Source of the DNA: Pandoraea norimbergensis
GTDB taxonomy: Bacteria > Pseudomonadota > Gammaproteobacteria > Burkholderiales > Burkholderiaceae
Length of the DNA: 64,000 nucleotides
Direction of reading: 5' to 3'
NCBI RefSeq assembly: GCF_001465545.3
Contig: NZ_CP013480.3
Coordinates: 2,418,001 to 2,482,000, forward strand
The notes under the pieces are model-generated. The model ran no database searches, had not been told where the DNA came from, and worked only from the letters and a program-made list of their open reading frames with translations. This document shows, piece by piece, positions 1-8,434 of the stretch (its first letter is position 1; the number at the start of each line of letters is the position of its first letter). The translations under genes and the position numbers were made by a program.

Positions 1-2
1 GC

Positions 3-266
3 GCTCAGATGGTGGCGAATTTTGCCGCGGCCAACTCGGCGTTGGGCACCGACCTGATGCAGATGATTCAGTCGCGTGGCGGCGACGCGATTGTGCCGGT
101 GCGGATTCACCGGGACGATGCGGTGGGCACCGCCGCCGCCGGTGGCCTGCCGTTGTTCACGCACGGCGAGGGCTCGCAGGCGGCGCTCGATATCCTGCAC
201 CTTGCGGCATGGTTGCTGCGCGCCACCGCGCGTGGGAGCGATGACGTGGAGGAGGGTTCGCCATGA
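3..266 (+). CDS. bcsQ: C-terminal end of a ParA/MinD-like cellulose biosynthesis ATPase (BcsQ-like), 5' partial
   Basis: The reading frame is open to the left edge of the window, so only the last 87 residues are present. The Walker A part lies outside. The visible stretch has the look of a BcsQ/YhjQ C-terminus: an alternating beta/alpha pattern, a VRIHRDDAV segment where the family carries its conserved R-x-D-E-x-V stretch, and a closing amphipathic helix (LHLAAWLLR). The stop overlaps the bcsA start by ATGA (263-266), which is typical of translational coupling within a bcs operon. BcsQ is known to help localise cellulose synthesis at the pole. The call rests mainly on context plus this short tail; another ParA-like protein of the operon is possible. 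Confidence 0.7.
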   Translation, partial: AQMVANFAAANSALGTDLMQMIQSRGGDAIVPVRIHRDDAVGTAAAGGLPLFTHGEGSQAALDILHLAAWLLRATARGSDDVEEGSP

Positions 267-2944
267 TCAGCGACGCACTGCAAACGCTTTTCCGTCTAGG
301 GCGCGAGACGCTCGCGATTCGCCTGCGCCTGCCGCGCCGCCCGGACGGGCGCGAACCCGGTCCCATGCAGTGGGTCCTGGCGGCCACCCTGCGTTCGCCG
401 CGTCAGCAACTGCGGGTGTCGCAGATGGCCGATCACGTCATCGCGCGGCTCGCCATGCGGCTCGACGTGCGCCAGCTCGATCAATGGCGCGACTGGTGGC
501 TGCGCATTCTGTTTCAGCCGGCGCGTCAGGGCCGGGCTGATTATTTCGGCCGGGCTTTCGCGTGGGGCAACGAGCGTCTGACACGTCGCGTCGGCGTACC
601 GGCCGATGCCACCTTCTGGCAACTTGTCCGGGCAATGCTTTGGCGTCGTGCAGACCAGCGCCCGGCGTTTCCGCCCTATGTCGCGTGGCTCGCGTTTCGG
701 AACAACAACGAGCGCTTCCGGCTGTGGCTGGTACAGACTCTCTTTGGCATTCCGCCCGACACACCCGCGCAACTGGCGCACCGCTTCGACAAGCAACTCG
801 AAGCGGTGATGCAGTGGCGGGTGACGTCGGCCGTGGTGGCGTTGCTTGGCCTGTTCGGCGTGCTCTGGATCGTGACGACGCCGTTCGATCCGTTCGAGCA
901 ACTGCTGTTCTCGATTTGCACGCTGACGCTCGCGCTCGTGTTCCGCCGGCTTGATAGCCAGTATTCGGTACTGGTGCTCATCGGCTTGTCGCTGATCTCG
1001 ACGGTGCGCTACGTGTGGTGGCGCCTGACCCAGTCGCTGGCGTTCGATACGGCGGCGGAGGCCACGGTCGGCTACATCCTCGTTGCGGCGGAAATGTACA
1101 CGTGGCTGATTCTGTTGTTCGGCTATCTTCAGACGATCTGGCCGTTGCAGCGGCGCATTACGCCGCTGCCGCCCGACATGCGCGAATGGCCTACGGTCGA
1201 CGTCTACATCCCGACGTATAACGAGGGGCTCGATGTGGTCCGCCCGACGGTCTACGCCGCGTGTGGTATCGACTGGCCGCCCGAGAAGATCAACATCTAC
1301 CTGCTCGACGACGGCAGACGCGAGGAAATGCGCGAGTTCGCCGCGCAGGCGGGCGTGCATTACGTTACCCGCCCGGACAACAAGCATGCCAAGGCGGGCA
1401 ACATCAATCACGCGCTGGGCAAGACGACGGGCGACTTCATCGCAATCTTCGACTGCGATCACATTCCCGTGCGCTCGTTCTTGCAGACGACGATGGGGTC
1501 GTTTATCAAAGACCCGCGTTGTTCGCTCGTGCAGACGCCTCACCATTTCTTCTCGGACGATCCGTTCGAGCGCAATCTCGCCACGCGCGGAGCGGTGCCC
1601 AACGAAGGTCGCCTGTTCTACGGCATCGTGCAGGACGGTAACGACTTCTGGAATGCAGCGTTCTTCTGCGGCTCGTGTGCCGTGTTGCGCCGCACGGCGC
1701 TTAACGAAGTCGGTGGCGTGGCGATCGAGACCGTGACCGAAGACGCACACACGGCGCTCAAGATGCACCGTCGCGGCTGGAACACCGTGTATCTCAAGGT
1801 GGTGCAGGCGGCGGGTCTGGCCACCGAATCGCTATCGGGTCACGTGGGCCAGCGCATTCGCTGGGCGCGCGGCATGGCGCAGATTTTCCGCGTGGACAAT
1901 CCACTGTTCGGACGCGGCTTGAAGTTCGGTCAGCGCATTTGCTACGCGAGCGCAATGCTGCACTTTTTCTATGGCATTCCGCGCATCGTGTTTCTGCTCG
2001 CTCCGATCTGCTATCTGTTCTTCGGCTTGCATATCGTGCAGGCGGCGGCACTCAGCATCTGCGCCTACGTGCTGCCGCACATTGCGCACGCCAACATCGC
2101 CAATTCGCGCATACAGGGCAAGTACCGTCATTCGTTCTGGTCGGATGTCTACGAAGCGGTGCTTGCGTGGTATGTGGCGCTGCCGACGACGGTCGCGTTC
2201 ATCAACCCGCGCTACGGCAAGTTCAACGTGACGGCCAAGGGCGGGCTGATCGAGCAGAGCTTCTTCGACTGGAGCATTTCGAAGCCGTACATGGTGCTGC
2301 TCGCCTTCAATGTGCTGGGCTTTCTCGCCGGCATCTTGCGCTTCTTCTATGGCCCCTCGCATGAGACCGGCGCGCTGGTCTTCAATCTGGCGTGGGTGTC
2401 GTTTAACTTGGCGGTGCTGGGCGCTGCGGTGGCCGTGGCGACGGAAGTGCGGCAAGTGCGCCGCACGCACCGCGTGACCATGAGCATTCCTGCTGTGCTG
2501 TATCTGCCGGATGGCCGCACGCTCGCCTGCCATACGCGCGATTTTTCGGGCGGCGGGCTGGCGTTGCGCATGCCTGTCACGCTGGACTTGCCGGTGGGCA
2601 CCGAGGCACAGGTGGCGTTGTCGCGCGGCGAACACGAATACGGGTTTCCCGTGAGTGTGGTGAATTCGCTCTCGCAAGACCTATTCCTGTCGTTCATGCC
2701 GCTCACGGCGGAGCAGGACAAGCATCTCGTGCAATTCACGTTCGGGCGCGCCGACGCCTGGCGCGACTGGGACGCCGAGCGCACGCGCGATGAACCAATC
2801 AAGGCGCTGTTCGAAATGCTGGCGATGGGCCTGCGCGGCTATCAGGTGCTGGCGAACTACTTGCTGGGCAAGCTCGTGACGCGCTGGCAGAACCGGTTGC
2901 GCGGGGCGCGTACGCGTTCGCAGCAGAGCACGCCGCAGGCGTAA
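263..2944 (+). CDS. bcsA: Cellulose synthase catalytic subunit (UDP-forming) with C-terminal PilZ domain
   Basis: Inner-membrane GT2 glucosyltransferase that polymerises UDP-glucose into beta-1,4-glucan and moves it through its own membrane channel. The 893-residue length is close to enterobacterial BcsA. Visible parts: an N-terminal extension (about 1-180), membrane helices at about 188-300, and the GT2 core with LLDDG (347-351), FDCD (396-399), TED (492-494) and QRIRW (530-534). More membrane helices follow to about 725. The PilZ domain carries the c-di-GMP signature RRTHR (733-737) and DFSGGG (760-765). All catalytic and c-di-GMP-binding motifs are intact, so it should be an active, c-di-GMP-gated synthase. 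bcsG follows 65 bases downstream; no bcsB lies after it in this window. Confidence 0.97.
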   Translation: MISDALQTLFRLGRETLAIRLRLPRRPDGREPGPMQWVLAATLRSPRQQLRVSQMADHVIARLAMRLDVRQLDQWRDWWLRILFQPARQGRADYFGRAFAWGNERLTRRVGVPADATFWQLVRAMLWRRADQRPAFPPYVAWLAFRNNNERFRLWLVQTLFGIPPDTPAQLAHRFDKQLEAVMQWRVTSAVVALLGLFGVLWIVTTPFDPFEQLLFSICTLTLALVFRRLDSQYSVLVLIGLSLISTVRYVWWRLTQSLAFDTAAEATVGYILVAAEMYTWLILLFGYLQTIWPLQRRITPLPPDMREWPTVDVYIPTYNEGLDVVRPTVYAACGIDWPPEKINIYLLDDGRREEMREFAAQAGVHYVTRPDNKHAKAGNINHALGKTTGDFIAIFDCDHIPVRSFLQTTMGSFIKDPRCSLVQTPHHFFSDDPFERNLATRGAVPNEGRLFYGIVQDGNDFWNAAFFCGSCAVLRRTALNEVGGVAIETVTEDAHTALKMHRRGWNTVYLKVVQAAGLATESLSGHVGQRIRWARGMAQIFRVDNPLFGRGLKFGQRICYASAMLHFFYGIPRIVFLLAPICYLFFGLHIVQAAALSICAYVLPHIAHANIANSRIQGKYRHSFWSDVYEAVLAWYVALPTTVAFINPRYGKFNVTAKGGLIEQSFFDWSISKPYMVLLAFNVLGFLAGILRFFYGPSHETGALVFNLAWVSFNLAVLGAAVAVATEVRQVRRTHRVTMSIPAVLYLPDGRTLACHTRDFSGGGLALRMPVTLDLPVGTEAQVALSRGEHEYGFPVSVVNSLSQDLFLSFMPLTAEQDKHLVQFTFGRADAWRDWDAERTRDEPIKALFEMLAMGLRGYQVLANYLLGKLVTRWQNRLRGARTRSQQSTPQA

Positions 2945-3009
2945 TCCATGCGTAATCCATGCGTAATCGAGCATCGAGCGAGGAAAGAACCTAGGGACGG
3001 AACCTGACA

Positions 3010-4653
3010 ATGGGCATCTGGAATCTTTACTTCATCTTGAAACTGGTGCTGCTGTGGGCTGGCATCATCGGCTTCCACGTGGTGCCGAACTTCATCTTCG
3101 CGGTGTTGCTGGCGATTCGCTTGCGCCCGCGTTGGGCGCGCATTCTGCGACAGGTGATCGCCGTGCCGGTCGGTGCCGGTCTGCTGTACTACGACTCGAA
3201 CCTGCCGCCGTTTGCCCGGTTCATCGAGCAACTGCCCGCGCTGCTGCAATTCCGCTTCTCGTACATCATCGAATTGCTGGGCCGGTTTGTGTCCACCCGA
3301 GACTGGCTGCTGCTCGCGATTCTGGTGCTGGCGTACTGGATTGTGAACCGATGGGTGCGCGTGACCACGTTCGTGCTGCTCGCGCTGTTGATCGTGCCCG
3401 GGGTGCTGCGTGTGGGCACGCTGGTCTCGGTGGCGCCGGTGGTCGCCGCGCAGGGGAATTCCACAGACGTGGCAGCGGGTGCCGCCGCCAGCGGTGGCGC
3501 CGCTGCCGGTAGCGCGAACGACGTGGTGGTGGGGGACGGCGAGGTGCCGCCGGGGGCGAACCCGAACGCAGCGCTCAACTCGTTCTACGCCCGCGAGCTG
3601 ACGCGTTCGGTCTCATTGCCCGCGCAAGCGGGGGCAGGCCCGGACTTCGACATCATCTTCCTGCATATCTGCTCGCTCGCGCAGGACGATCTCGACGTCG
3701 ACAATCTCGACAATCAGCCGCTGCTCTCGCGCTTCGACTTCGTGTTCAAGAACTTCAACTCGGCGGCGAGCTATAGCGGCCCGGCGGCCATTCGCGTGTT
3801 GCGCGCAGGCTGCGGCCAGCCGACGCACAAGGCGCTGTACGATCCCGCCGGCCCGCAATGCTATGTGATGAGCGATCTGAAGAACCTCGGCTTTACGCCG
3901 AAGCTCGCGATGAATCACGACGGGCACTTCGACAACTTCATGCAGGAAGTCAAAGACAACTTCAACGTGCAGGGCATCACGCCGTTCGACAACACGCGCA
4001 CGCGCGTGTCGATGCGCGCCTTCGACGAGACGCCGATCCACTCGGATGGCGACGTGTTGCAAGCGTGGTGGAAACAGCGCACGGCCATGCCCGACAAGCG
4101 CGTGGCGCTGTACTACAACACCATCTCGCTGCACGACGGCAACCGGCTGGAGGGCTCCAAGCTCACCAGCGTGCAGAGCTACCCGCTGCGCGCCAAGGCG
4201 ATGTTCGATGACTTTGGTCAGTTCATCGACACCATTGCCCAGTCGGGTCGCAAGGCTGTAGTGGTGTTCGTGCCGGAACACGGCGCGGCGATTCGGGGCA
4301 GCAAGCTGCAAATCTCAGGCATGCGAGAAATTCCACTGCCGGAGATCACGCATGTGCCGGTCGCCGTGAAGCTGGTCGGTTTCGGCGACAGTGCCACGGC
4401 GGGCGGTGCAGGTCCGCATACCCCCGTGACGATTTCCACGCCGACGAGCTATCTCGCGCTGATGACGCTGGTCTCGCATCTGGTGGCGACCAACCCGTTC
4501 GCCGGCACGCCTGACCTCGCGCAATATGCGAACGATCTGCCGCAGACCGCCTTCGTATCGGCCAACGAGCAGACGACGGTGATGAAGTACGACAGCAAGA
4601 TGCTGATTCGCGGTGCCGATGGGGTGTGGCTCGATCTGAAGTCGCTGGAGTAG
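3010..4653 (+). CDS. bcsG: Cellulose phosphoethanolamine transferase BcsG
   Basis: Membrane-anchored member of the alkaline-phosphatase superfamily that moves phosphoethanolamine from phosphatidylethanolamine onto nascent cellulose in the periplasm. The 547 residues match the family length. The N-terminal third has four to five hydrophobic segments (about 5-37, 46-60, 97-140). A low-complexity Ala/Gly linker (about 146-172) leads to the periplasmic catalytic domain. Aligning by spacing with E. coli BcsG (zinc site Cys243, Ser278, Glu442, His443), I place the equivalents at C221 (HICSL), S256 (SYSGP), E423 and H424 (PEHG). All are present. It is the last gene of the operon, followed by a strong terminator. 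The bcsA-bcsG adjacency means modified cellulose is built into this operon. Confidence 0.95.
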   Translation: MGIWNLYFILKLVLLWAGIIGFHVVPNFIFAVLLAIRLRPRWARILRQVIAVPVGAGLLYYDSNLPPFARFIEQLPALLQFRFSYIIELLGRFVSTRDWLLLAILVLAYWIVNRWVRVTTFVLLALLIVPGVLRVGTLVSVAPVVAAQGNSTDVAAGAAASGGAAAGSANDVVVGDGEVPPGANPNAALNSFYARELTRSVSLPAQAGAGPDFDIIFLHICSLAQDDLDVDNLDNQPLLSRFDFVFKNFNSAASYSGPAAIRVLRAGCGQPTHKALYDPAGPQCYVMSDLKNLGFTPKLAMNHDGHFDNFMQEVKDNFNVQGITPFDNTRTRVSMRAFDETPIHSDGDVLQAWWKQRTAMPDKRVALYYNTISLHDGNRLEGSKLTSVQSYPLRAKAMFDDFGQFIDTIAQSGRKAVVVFVPEHGAAIRGSKLQISGMREIPLPEITHVPVAVKLVGFGDSATAGGAGPHTPVTISTPTSYLALMTLVSHLVATNPFAGTPDLAQYANDLPQTAFVSANEQTTVMKYDSKMLIRGADGVWLDLKSLE

Positions 4654-4707
4654 CCGCGGTTTTGGTGCGAGCTTTCGCGGGAAAGCGGCATGAGCGCTTG
4701 TGCAGGA

Positions 4708-4744
4708 CACGTCAGGCCACCATACAGGTGGCCTGACGTGTTTT
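4708..4744 (+). terminator. Intrinsic terminator of the cellulose operon
   Basis: Perfect 14-bp inverted repeat (4708-4721 with 4727-4740), 5-nt loop, followed at once by TTTT (4741-4744). It sits 55 bases after the bcsG stop. It also argues against long upstream starts for the next gene. Confidence 0.92.
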
Positions 4745-4852
4745 GGCGGAATCGCGCATACTGTGCGTCTTGTTTGTCTTGTCCGTCTGGCCCGCTCGGG
4801 CGGGCAGCGCAGTCTCGCGTCACCCATCGATCCGATGCTTCCGGGAGTTACC

Positions 4853-5848
4853 GTGCAATACACCAAATTTGGCCGCACCGGCCTGAACGTTTCCCGCCTT
4901 TGCCTGGGCACCATGACCTTCGGCTTGCAAACCGAAGAGGATGCGAGCCACGCGATTCTTGATCGCGCCACCGAGGCCGGCGTCAATTTCATCGACATCG
5001 CCGACGTCTATCCGCTGGGGAGTGACGAAACGCTGGGCGGGCGCACCGAGGAGATCGTCGGGCGCTGGCTCAAGGGCCGTCGCAGCCGCTTCATCGTCGC
5101 AACCAAGGCGTGCGGGTCCATGGGACCGTCGTCGTGGGACCGGGGCGCGTCGCGCAAGCACCTGCTCGACGCCATCGACGCGTCGCTGCGTCGTCTTGGC
5201 ACCGATTACGTCGACCTCTATCAACTGCACTCGGACGATACCGACACGCCCATCGACGAGACGCTCGAAGCCCTCGACACCATCGTGAAGTCGGGCAAGG
5301 CGCGCTACATCGGCGTGTCGAACTATCTGGCGTACCGGCTTGCGCGTGCGCTGGGCCGTGCCGATGTGCTGCGCGTGGCACGCTTCGTGTCGGTGCAGCC
5401 GCGTTACAACCTGCTGTTCCGCCAGATCGAGCGCGAATTGCTGCCGCTGGCCAGCGAAGAAGGGCTCGCCGTGATCCCTTACAACCCGCTGGCAGGTGGT
5501 CTGCTCACAGGCAAGTATCAGCATGGGGCGGCGCCGAGCGAAGGGCGCTTCACGGAGAAAGTCGGCAAGGCGGGCGCGATGTACCAGCAACGCTACTGGC
5601 ACGAGCGGGAGTTCGCGACCATCGAAGCGCTCAAGGGCATCGCCAAGGAATCGGGCGAGTCGCTCACGCGTCTGTCGCTGGCCTGGGTGCTGTCGAATCC
5701 GGTCGTCACCTCGGCCATCATTGGCGCGAGCCGCGTGGACCAACTGACCGAGACGCTCGGCACCATCGACTACAAGCTCGACGCCGATCTCAAGGCGAAA
5801 CTCGACGACGCCTCGTTGGCCTACCGCTGGGGAGATGCGGCACGGTGA
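4853..5848 (+). CDS. Aldo/keto reductase
   Basis: Cytosolic NADPH-dependent oxidoreductase of the AKR superfamily, 331 residues, TIM-barrel. The catalytic tetrad is visible: D48 and Y53 (in FIDIADVY), K85 (ATKACG) and H126 (YQLHSDD). C-terminal NADPH-binding features are present (IIGASRVDQL near 290). I chose the GTG at 4853 because GGGAG lies 6 bases before it and the protein then begins like typical AKRs (VQYTKFGRTG). The open frame reaches further left but would cross the bcs terminator. The sequence resembles general-stress-protein-69/YhdN and tas-type AKRs; the substrate cannot be read from it. It is monocistronic. Confidence 0.9.
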   Translation: MQYTKFGRTGLNVSRLCLGTMTFGLQTEEDASHAILDRATEAGVNFIDIADVYPLGSDETLGGRTEEIVGRWLKGRRSRFIVATKACGSMGPSSWDRGASRKHLLDAIDASLRRLGTDYVDLYQLHSDDTDTPIDETLEALDTIVKSGKARYIGVSNYLAYRLARALGRADVLRVARFVSVQPRYNLLFRQIERELLPLASEEGLAVIPYNPLAGGLLTGKYQHGAAPSEGRFTEKVGKAGAMYQQRYWHEREFATIEALKGIAKESGESLTRLSLAWVLSNPVVTSAIIGASRVDQLTETLGTIDYKLDADLKAKLDDASLAYRWGDAAR

Positions 5849-5887
5849 CGCACCCGTAACGGGTGGTCTTGGTCACCTATCGGGCGG

Positions 5888-5951
5888 TATAGTGGAGGGG
5901 ACGTCGCGTGGTTTGCCTGCTGAAACGGCGGGTGCCGCGCGACGCCCCCTC
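5888..5951 (+). promoter_or_regulatory. Probable promoter and 5'-leader hairpin of the universal stress gene
   Basis: TATAGT at 5888-5893 looks like a -10 box. Directly after it, 5895-5908 pairs with 5938-5951 (14-bp arms, one mismatch, 29-nt loop). If transcription starts near 5900, the hairpin would form the 5' end of the usp mRNA. This is inference from sequence only. Confidence 0.45.
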
Positions 5952-5974
5952 TCTCTTTCCCAGCGAGGCTGCTC

Positions 5975-6928
5975 ATGACCAAACGCATTCTGCTTGCCAC
6001 TGACGGCAGCGAGTCATCGCGTCGTGCGCTGCGCGAGGCGGCGGCTTTTGCGCGTAGTGGCGATGCGATCCGTGTCATTCACACGGTGGAAGATCCGGTC
6101 AACCTGCTGACGTCCGCATTCGGCAAACTCATCGATCTGGAACAGGTGCGCCGCGACATGCAACGCGAGGGTGAAGAGCATCTGGCGCGCGCCGTGCTCT
6201 ACCTGCGTGAAGAAGGGTTCGATGCGCAGGCGCATCTGCTGGATCTGCGCACGACCGGCGAAACGGTGCCCGAAGCGATGACGCGCGAGGCCAACGAATG
6301 GGCGGCCGACATCATCATCGTCGGCACGCATGGGCGCAGCGGCGTGCGACGCGCCATGCTAGGCAGCGTGGCTGAACAGATTCTGCGAAATGCATTGGTG
6401 CCGGTGATGCTTGTCGCGGGTGAGGCGCGGGCGCATCTGCCGCTACGCGCCGGCGGCCATTACGAGCGCGTGCTGGTAGCGCTCGACGCGAGCGAAACAT
6501 CGCGGCGTGCCTTCGACTATGCGCTGACGCTGGCGCGCACCCACGGCGCGACATTGCGCGTGGTGCACGTATTGGACTTGCCCGGCCCCTTCTTGGCGGG
6601 CTTCGACCCCGAGCCGATGCTCGAAGCCGTACGCGCGGTGGGCGAGCAGGTGCGCGGGTGGGCTACACAGCGCATGCGTGAAGCGGAAGTGCCGGGGGAA
6701 GTGGAAATACGAGAGATTCAGCCGGTGGGCGAAGGGGTGGCCGATCAGATCATCGCGGCGGGCCGAGACGCCGATGCCGATCTCATCGTGCTCGGCACCC
6801 ACGGCCGACGCGGCTTTCGACGCTTCACGCTGGGCAGCGTGGCGGAAGATACGGCCCGCCATGCGGGCAGGCCGGTCCTGCTATTGCCGGCGCAAGCGCC
6901 GCACGTTGCTCCGCCCGCGCAGACCTGA
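5975..6928 (+). CDS. Universal stress protein, two tandem UspA domains
   Basis: Cytosolic protein of 317 residues made of two UspA domains (about 1-147 and 155-308). Each begins with a beta strand and the D-x-S/T nucleotide-binding start (LATDGSESS; LVALDASETS). Each ends with the ATP-binding G-x2-G-x9-G-S pattern: GTHGRSG...LGSV starting at residue 117, and GTHGRRG...LGSV near residue 272. Both sites look intact, so it should bind ATP like other tandem UspA proteins induced by starvation or low oxygen. It stands alone, with its own promoter region and leader hairpin. The exact stress it answers is not visible. Confidence 0.93.
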   Translation: MTKRILLATDGSESSRRALREAAAFARSGDAIRVIHTVEDPVNLLTSAFGKLIDLEQVRRDMQREGEEHLARAVLYLREEGFDAQAHLLDLRTTGETVPEAMTREANEWAADIIIVGTHGRSGVRRAMLGSVAEQILRNALVPVMLVAGEARAHLPLRAGGHYERVLVALDASETSRRAFDYALTLARTHGATLRVVHVLDLPGPFLAGFDPEPMLEAVRAVGEQVRGWATQRMREAEVPGEVEIREIQPVGEGVADQIIAAGRDADADLIVLGTHGRRGFRRFTLGSVAEDTARHAGRPVLLLPAQAPHVAPPAQT

Positions 6929-7009
6929 AGCGATTCAGGTCACGCGGTGGAAAACGTGTGACTACCTTCAGCGAGCGACATCCGGTCGTCTAATCTCAGT
7001 CGTCCAACT

Positions 7010-8284
7010 TCAGGCGGCTGAATTGCCAGCCGTCGACAACTCGGCGACCAGCGTCTTGAGCGGCGTGGCGGCATCGGCCAGACGGGCCGGGTCGATCACG
7101 GCACGGCGGCCGACCAGCTCGCGGGCGGCGAGGAATTCCTGCGCGCGGTTGATGCTGGCGGCGGCCACGACGGCGCCGTCGCGCAGATAAAACAGCATGA
7201 ACACGGCAGCGCCCTGAGCGTCCGGCAGGCGGCGCTCGACCACGGCGTCGTGGCCTTCCGTCATGCCGACCATTTGCAACTTCGCGTTGAACTGATCCGA
7301 CCAGAACCACGGTGCGGTGGCGACGGCCTTCGGTGCATCGCCATGCACGACGCTCGCGGCCACCTTGGCCATTTCGCTCGCGCTCGGCACCGATTCCAGA
7401 CGAATACGGCGGCCCAGCGCCGGGTGTTCGTGATGGGCACAGTCACCCACGGCCAGAATGGCCGGATCGCTCGTACGGGCGAACTCGTCGACCACGATGC
7501 CGTTGTCCACCGCGAGACCGGCGGCCTGCGCAAGCTCGGCGTTCGGCAATACGCCGATACCGACCACCACCACATCGGCGGGCAGACGCTGCTCACCGGC
7601 GACCACGGCCACGACCTGACCGTTCGCATCCTGTTCGAGGGCGGACACGCCGACACCCACTTGCACGTTCACGCCGTTCTCGCGATGCAGCGTCGCGAAG
7701 AAGTCGGCCAGATCGGCTTCGGCCACGCGCGCGAGCAGGCGTGGCGCGGCTTCGAGCACGGTAACCGTCGTTCCGGCTTTGACGGCGCTTGCCGCGACTT
7801 CCAGACCGATATAACCGCCGCCGACCACGATCACGCGCTTGCCGGGGGTGAGCGCTTCGCGCAGGCGCTGGGCGTCGGCGATGTCGCGCAGATAGTAGAC
7901 GTTGGCGGCGTCACCGCCCGGCATCGGCAGACGGCGCACGCGACCGCCCAGTGCCAGCACCAAGTGATCGTAGCCAAGCGTCTGGCCGTCGTCGAACGTC
8001 ACCGTGCGTGCCGCGCGGTCGACGGCGGTAGCCGTGACGCCGAGACGCACGTCGATCTCTGCCTTCTCCCAGGCGTCGGCCGGGCGAATGAGCAGGCTGG
8101 CTTCGTCGGCCTGACCGGCCAGAAACGCCTTCGAGAGCGGCGGGCGGCGGTAGGGCAGATGGGTCTCGCTGCCGGCGAGTACGATGCGGCCGGTGTAGCC
8201 AAGCGCACGCAGCGCGAGCGCGGTTTCGCCGCCGGCTTGACCGGCGCCGAGGATGACAGTGGTAGGAGTCATTGCTTCGGACAT
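7010..8284 (-). CDS. FAD-dependent ferredoxin/rubredoxin-type reductase
   Basis: Flavoprotein of 424 residues of the Pyr_redox_2 type with a C-terminal reductase domain, as in the ferredoxin reductase parts of dioxygenases and P450 systems. Visible motifs: N-terminal FAD site GAGQAGGE (13-20), NAD(P) site GGGYIGLEVA (about 157-166), and the FAD-contacting AVGDCA near 283. It moves electrons from NAD(P)H to a ferredoxin; no ferredoxin or oxygenase gene lies next to it. The start chosen (MSEAMTPTTV) removes a Cys-rich extension that reads through the tandem repeats at 8334-8365. Neither start has a good ribosome binding site. Confidence 0.9.
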   Translation of the reverse strand: MSEAMTPTTVILGAGQAGGETALALRALGYTGRIVLAGSETHLPYRRPPLSKAFLAGQADEASLLIRPADAWEKAEIDVRLGVTATAVDRAARTVTFDDGQTLGYDHLVLALGGRVRRLPMPGGDAANVYYLRDIADAQRLREALTPGKRVIVVGGGYIGLEVAASAVKAGTTVTVLEAAPRLLARVAEADLADFFATLHRENGVNVQVGVGVSALEQDANGQVVAVVAGEQRLPADVVVVGIGVLPNAELAQAAGLAVDNGIVVDEFARTSDPAILAVGDCAHHEHPALGRRIRLESVPSASEMAKVAASVVHGDAPKAVATAPWFWSDQFNAKLQMVGMTEGHDAVVERRLPDAQGAAVFMLFYLRDGAVVAAASINRAQEFLAARELVGRRAVIDPARLADAATPLKTLVAELSTAGNSAA

Positions 8285-8333
8285 GTGGAAGTAGCGTTGG
8301 AGTTTGGCCGCCAGTGTAATGCATTGCGTCGGT

Positions 8334-8365
8334 ATTGCACCCGCATTGCACCCGCATTGCACCCG
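8334..8365. repeat. Three tandem 11-bp repeats (ATTGCACCCGC) in a divergent promoter region
   Basis: ATTGCAC recurs at 8334, 8345 and 8356, each followed by CCGC or CCG. An 11-bp period places the copies on nearly the same face of the helix. It lies between the reductase (leftward) and the MFS gene (rightward), so it could be an operator. It could also be simple slippage. Confidence 0.7.
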
Positions 8366-8434
8366 TCACTGGGCCGCGCGATACCGGTAAGATGGCGTTG
8401 CGTCCCCCTTCCGGAACAGGCCCCAGGAGCTGCG

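Noticed and set aside
296..1768. 490-codon leftward frame inside bcsA
   Set aside because: Arg/His/Ala-rich antisense shadow of an intact, well-motifed bcsA.
4700..4852. Longer N-terminus for the aldo/keto reductase
   Set aside because: It would be translated through the bcs terminator hairpin, and family proteins start at the GTG with the GGGAG site.
8334..8365. CRISPR array
   Set aside because: Repeats of 11 bp with no spacers and no cas genes.
7250..8434. Long rightward open frame that extends the MFS gene to about 900 codons
   Set aside because: The first 395 codons are exactly antisense to the flavoprotein gene and lack any protein-like pattern; a good ribosome binding site marks ATG 8435.
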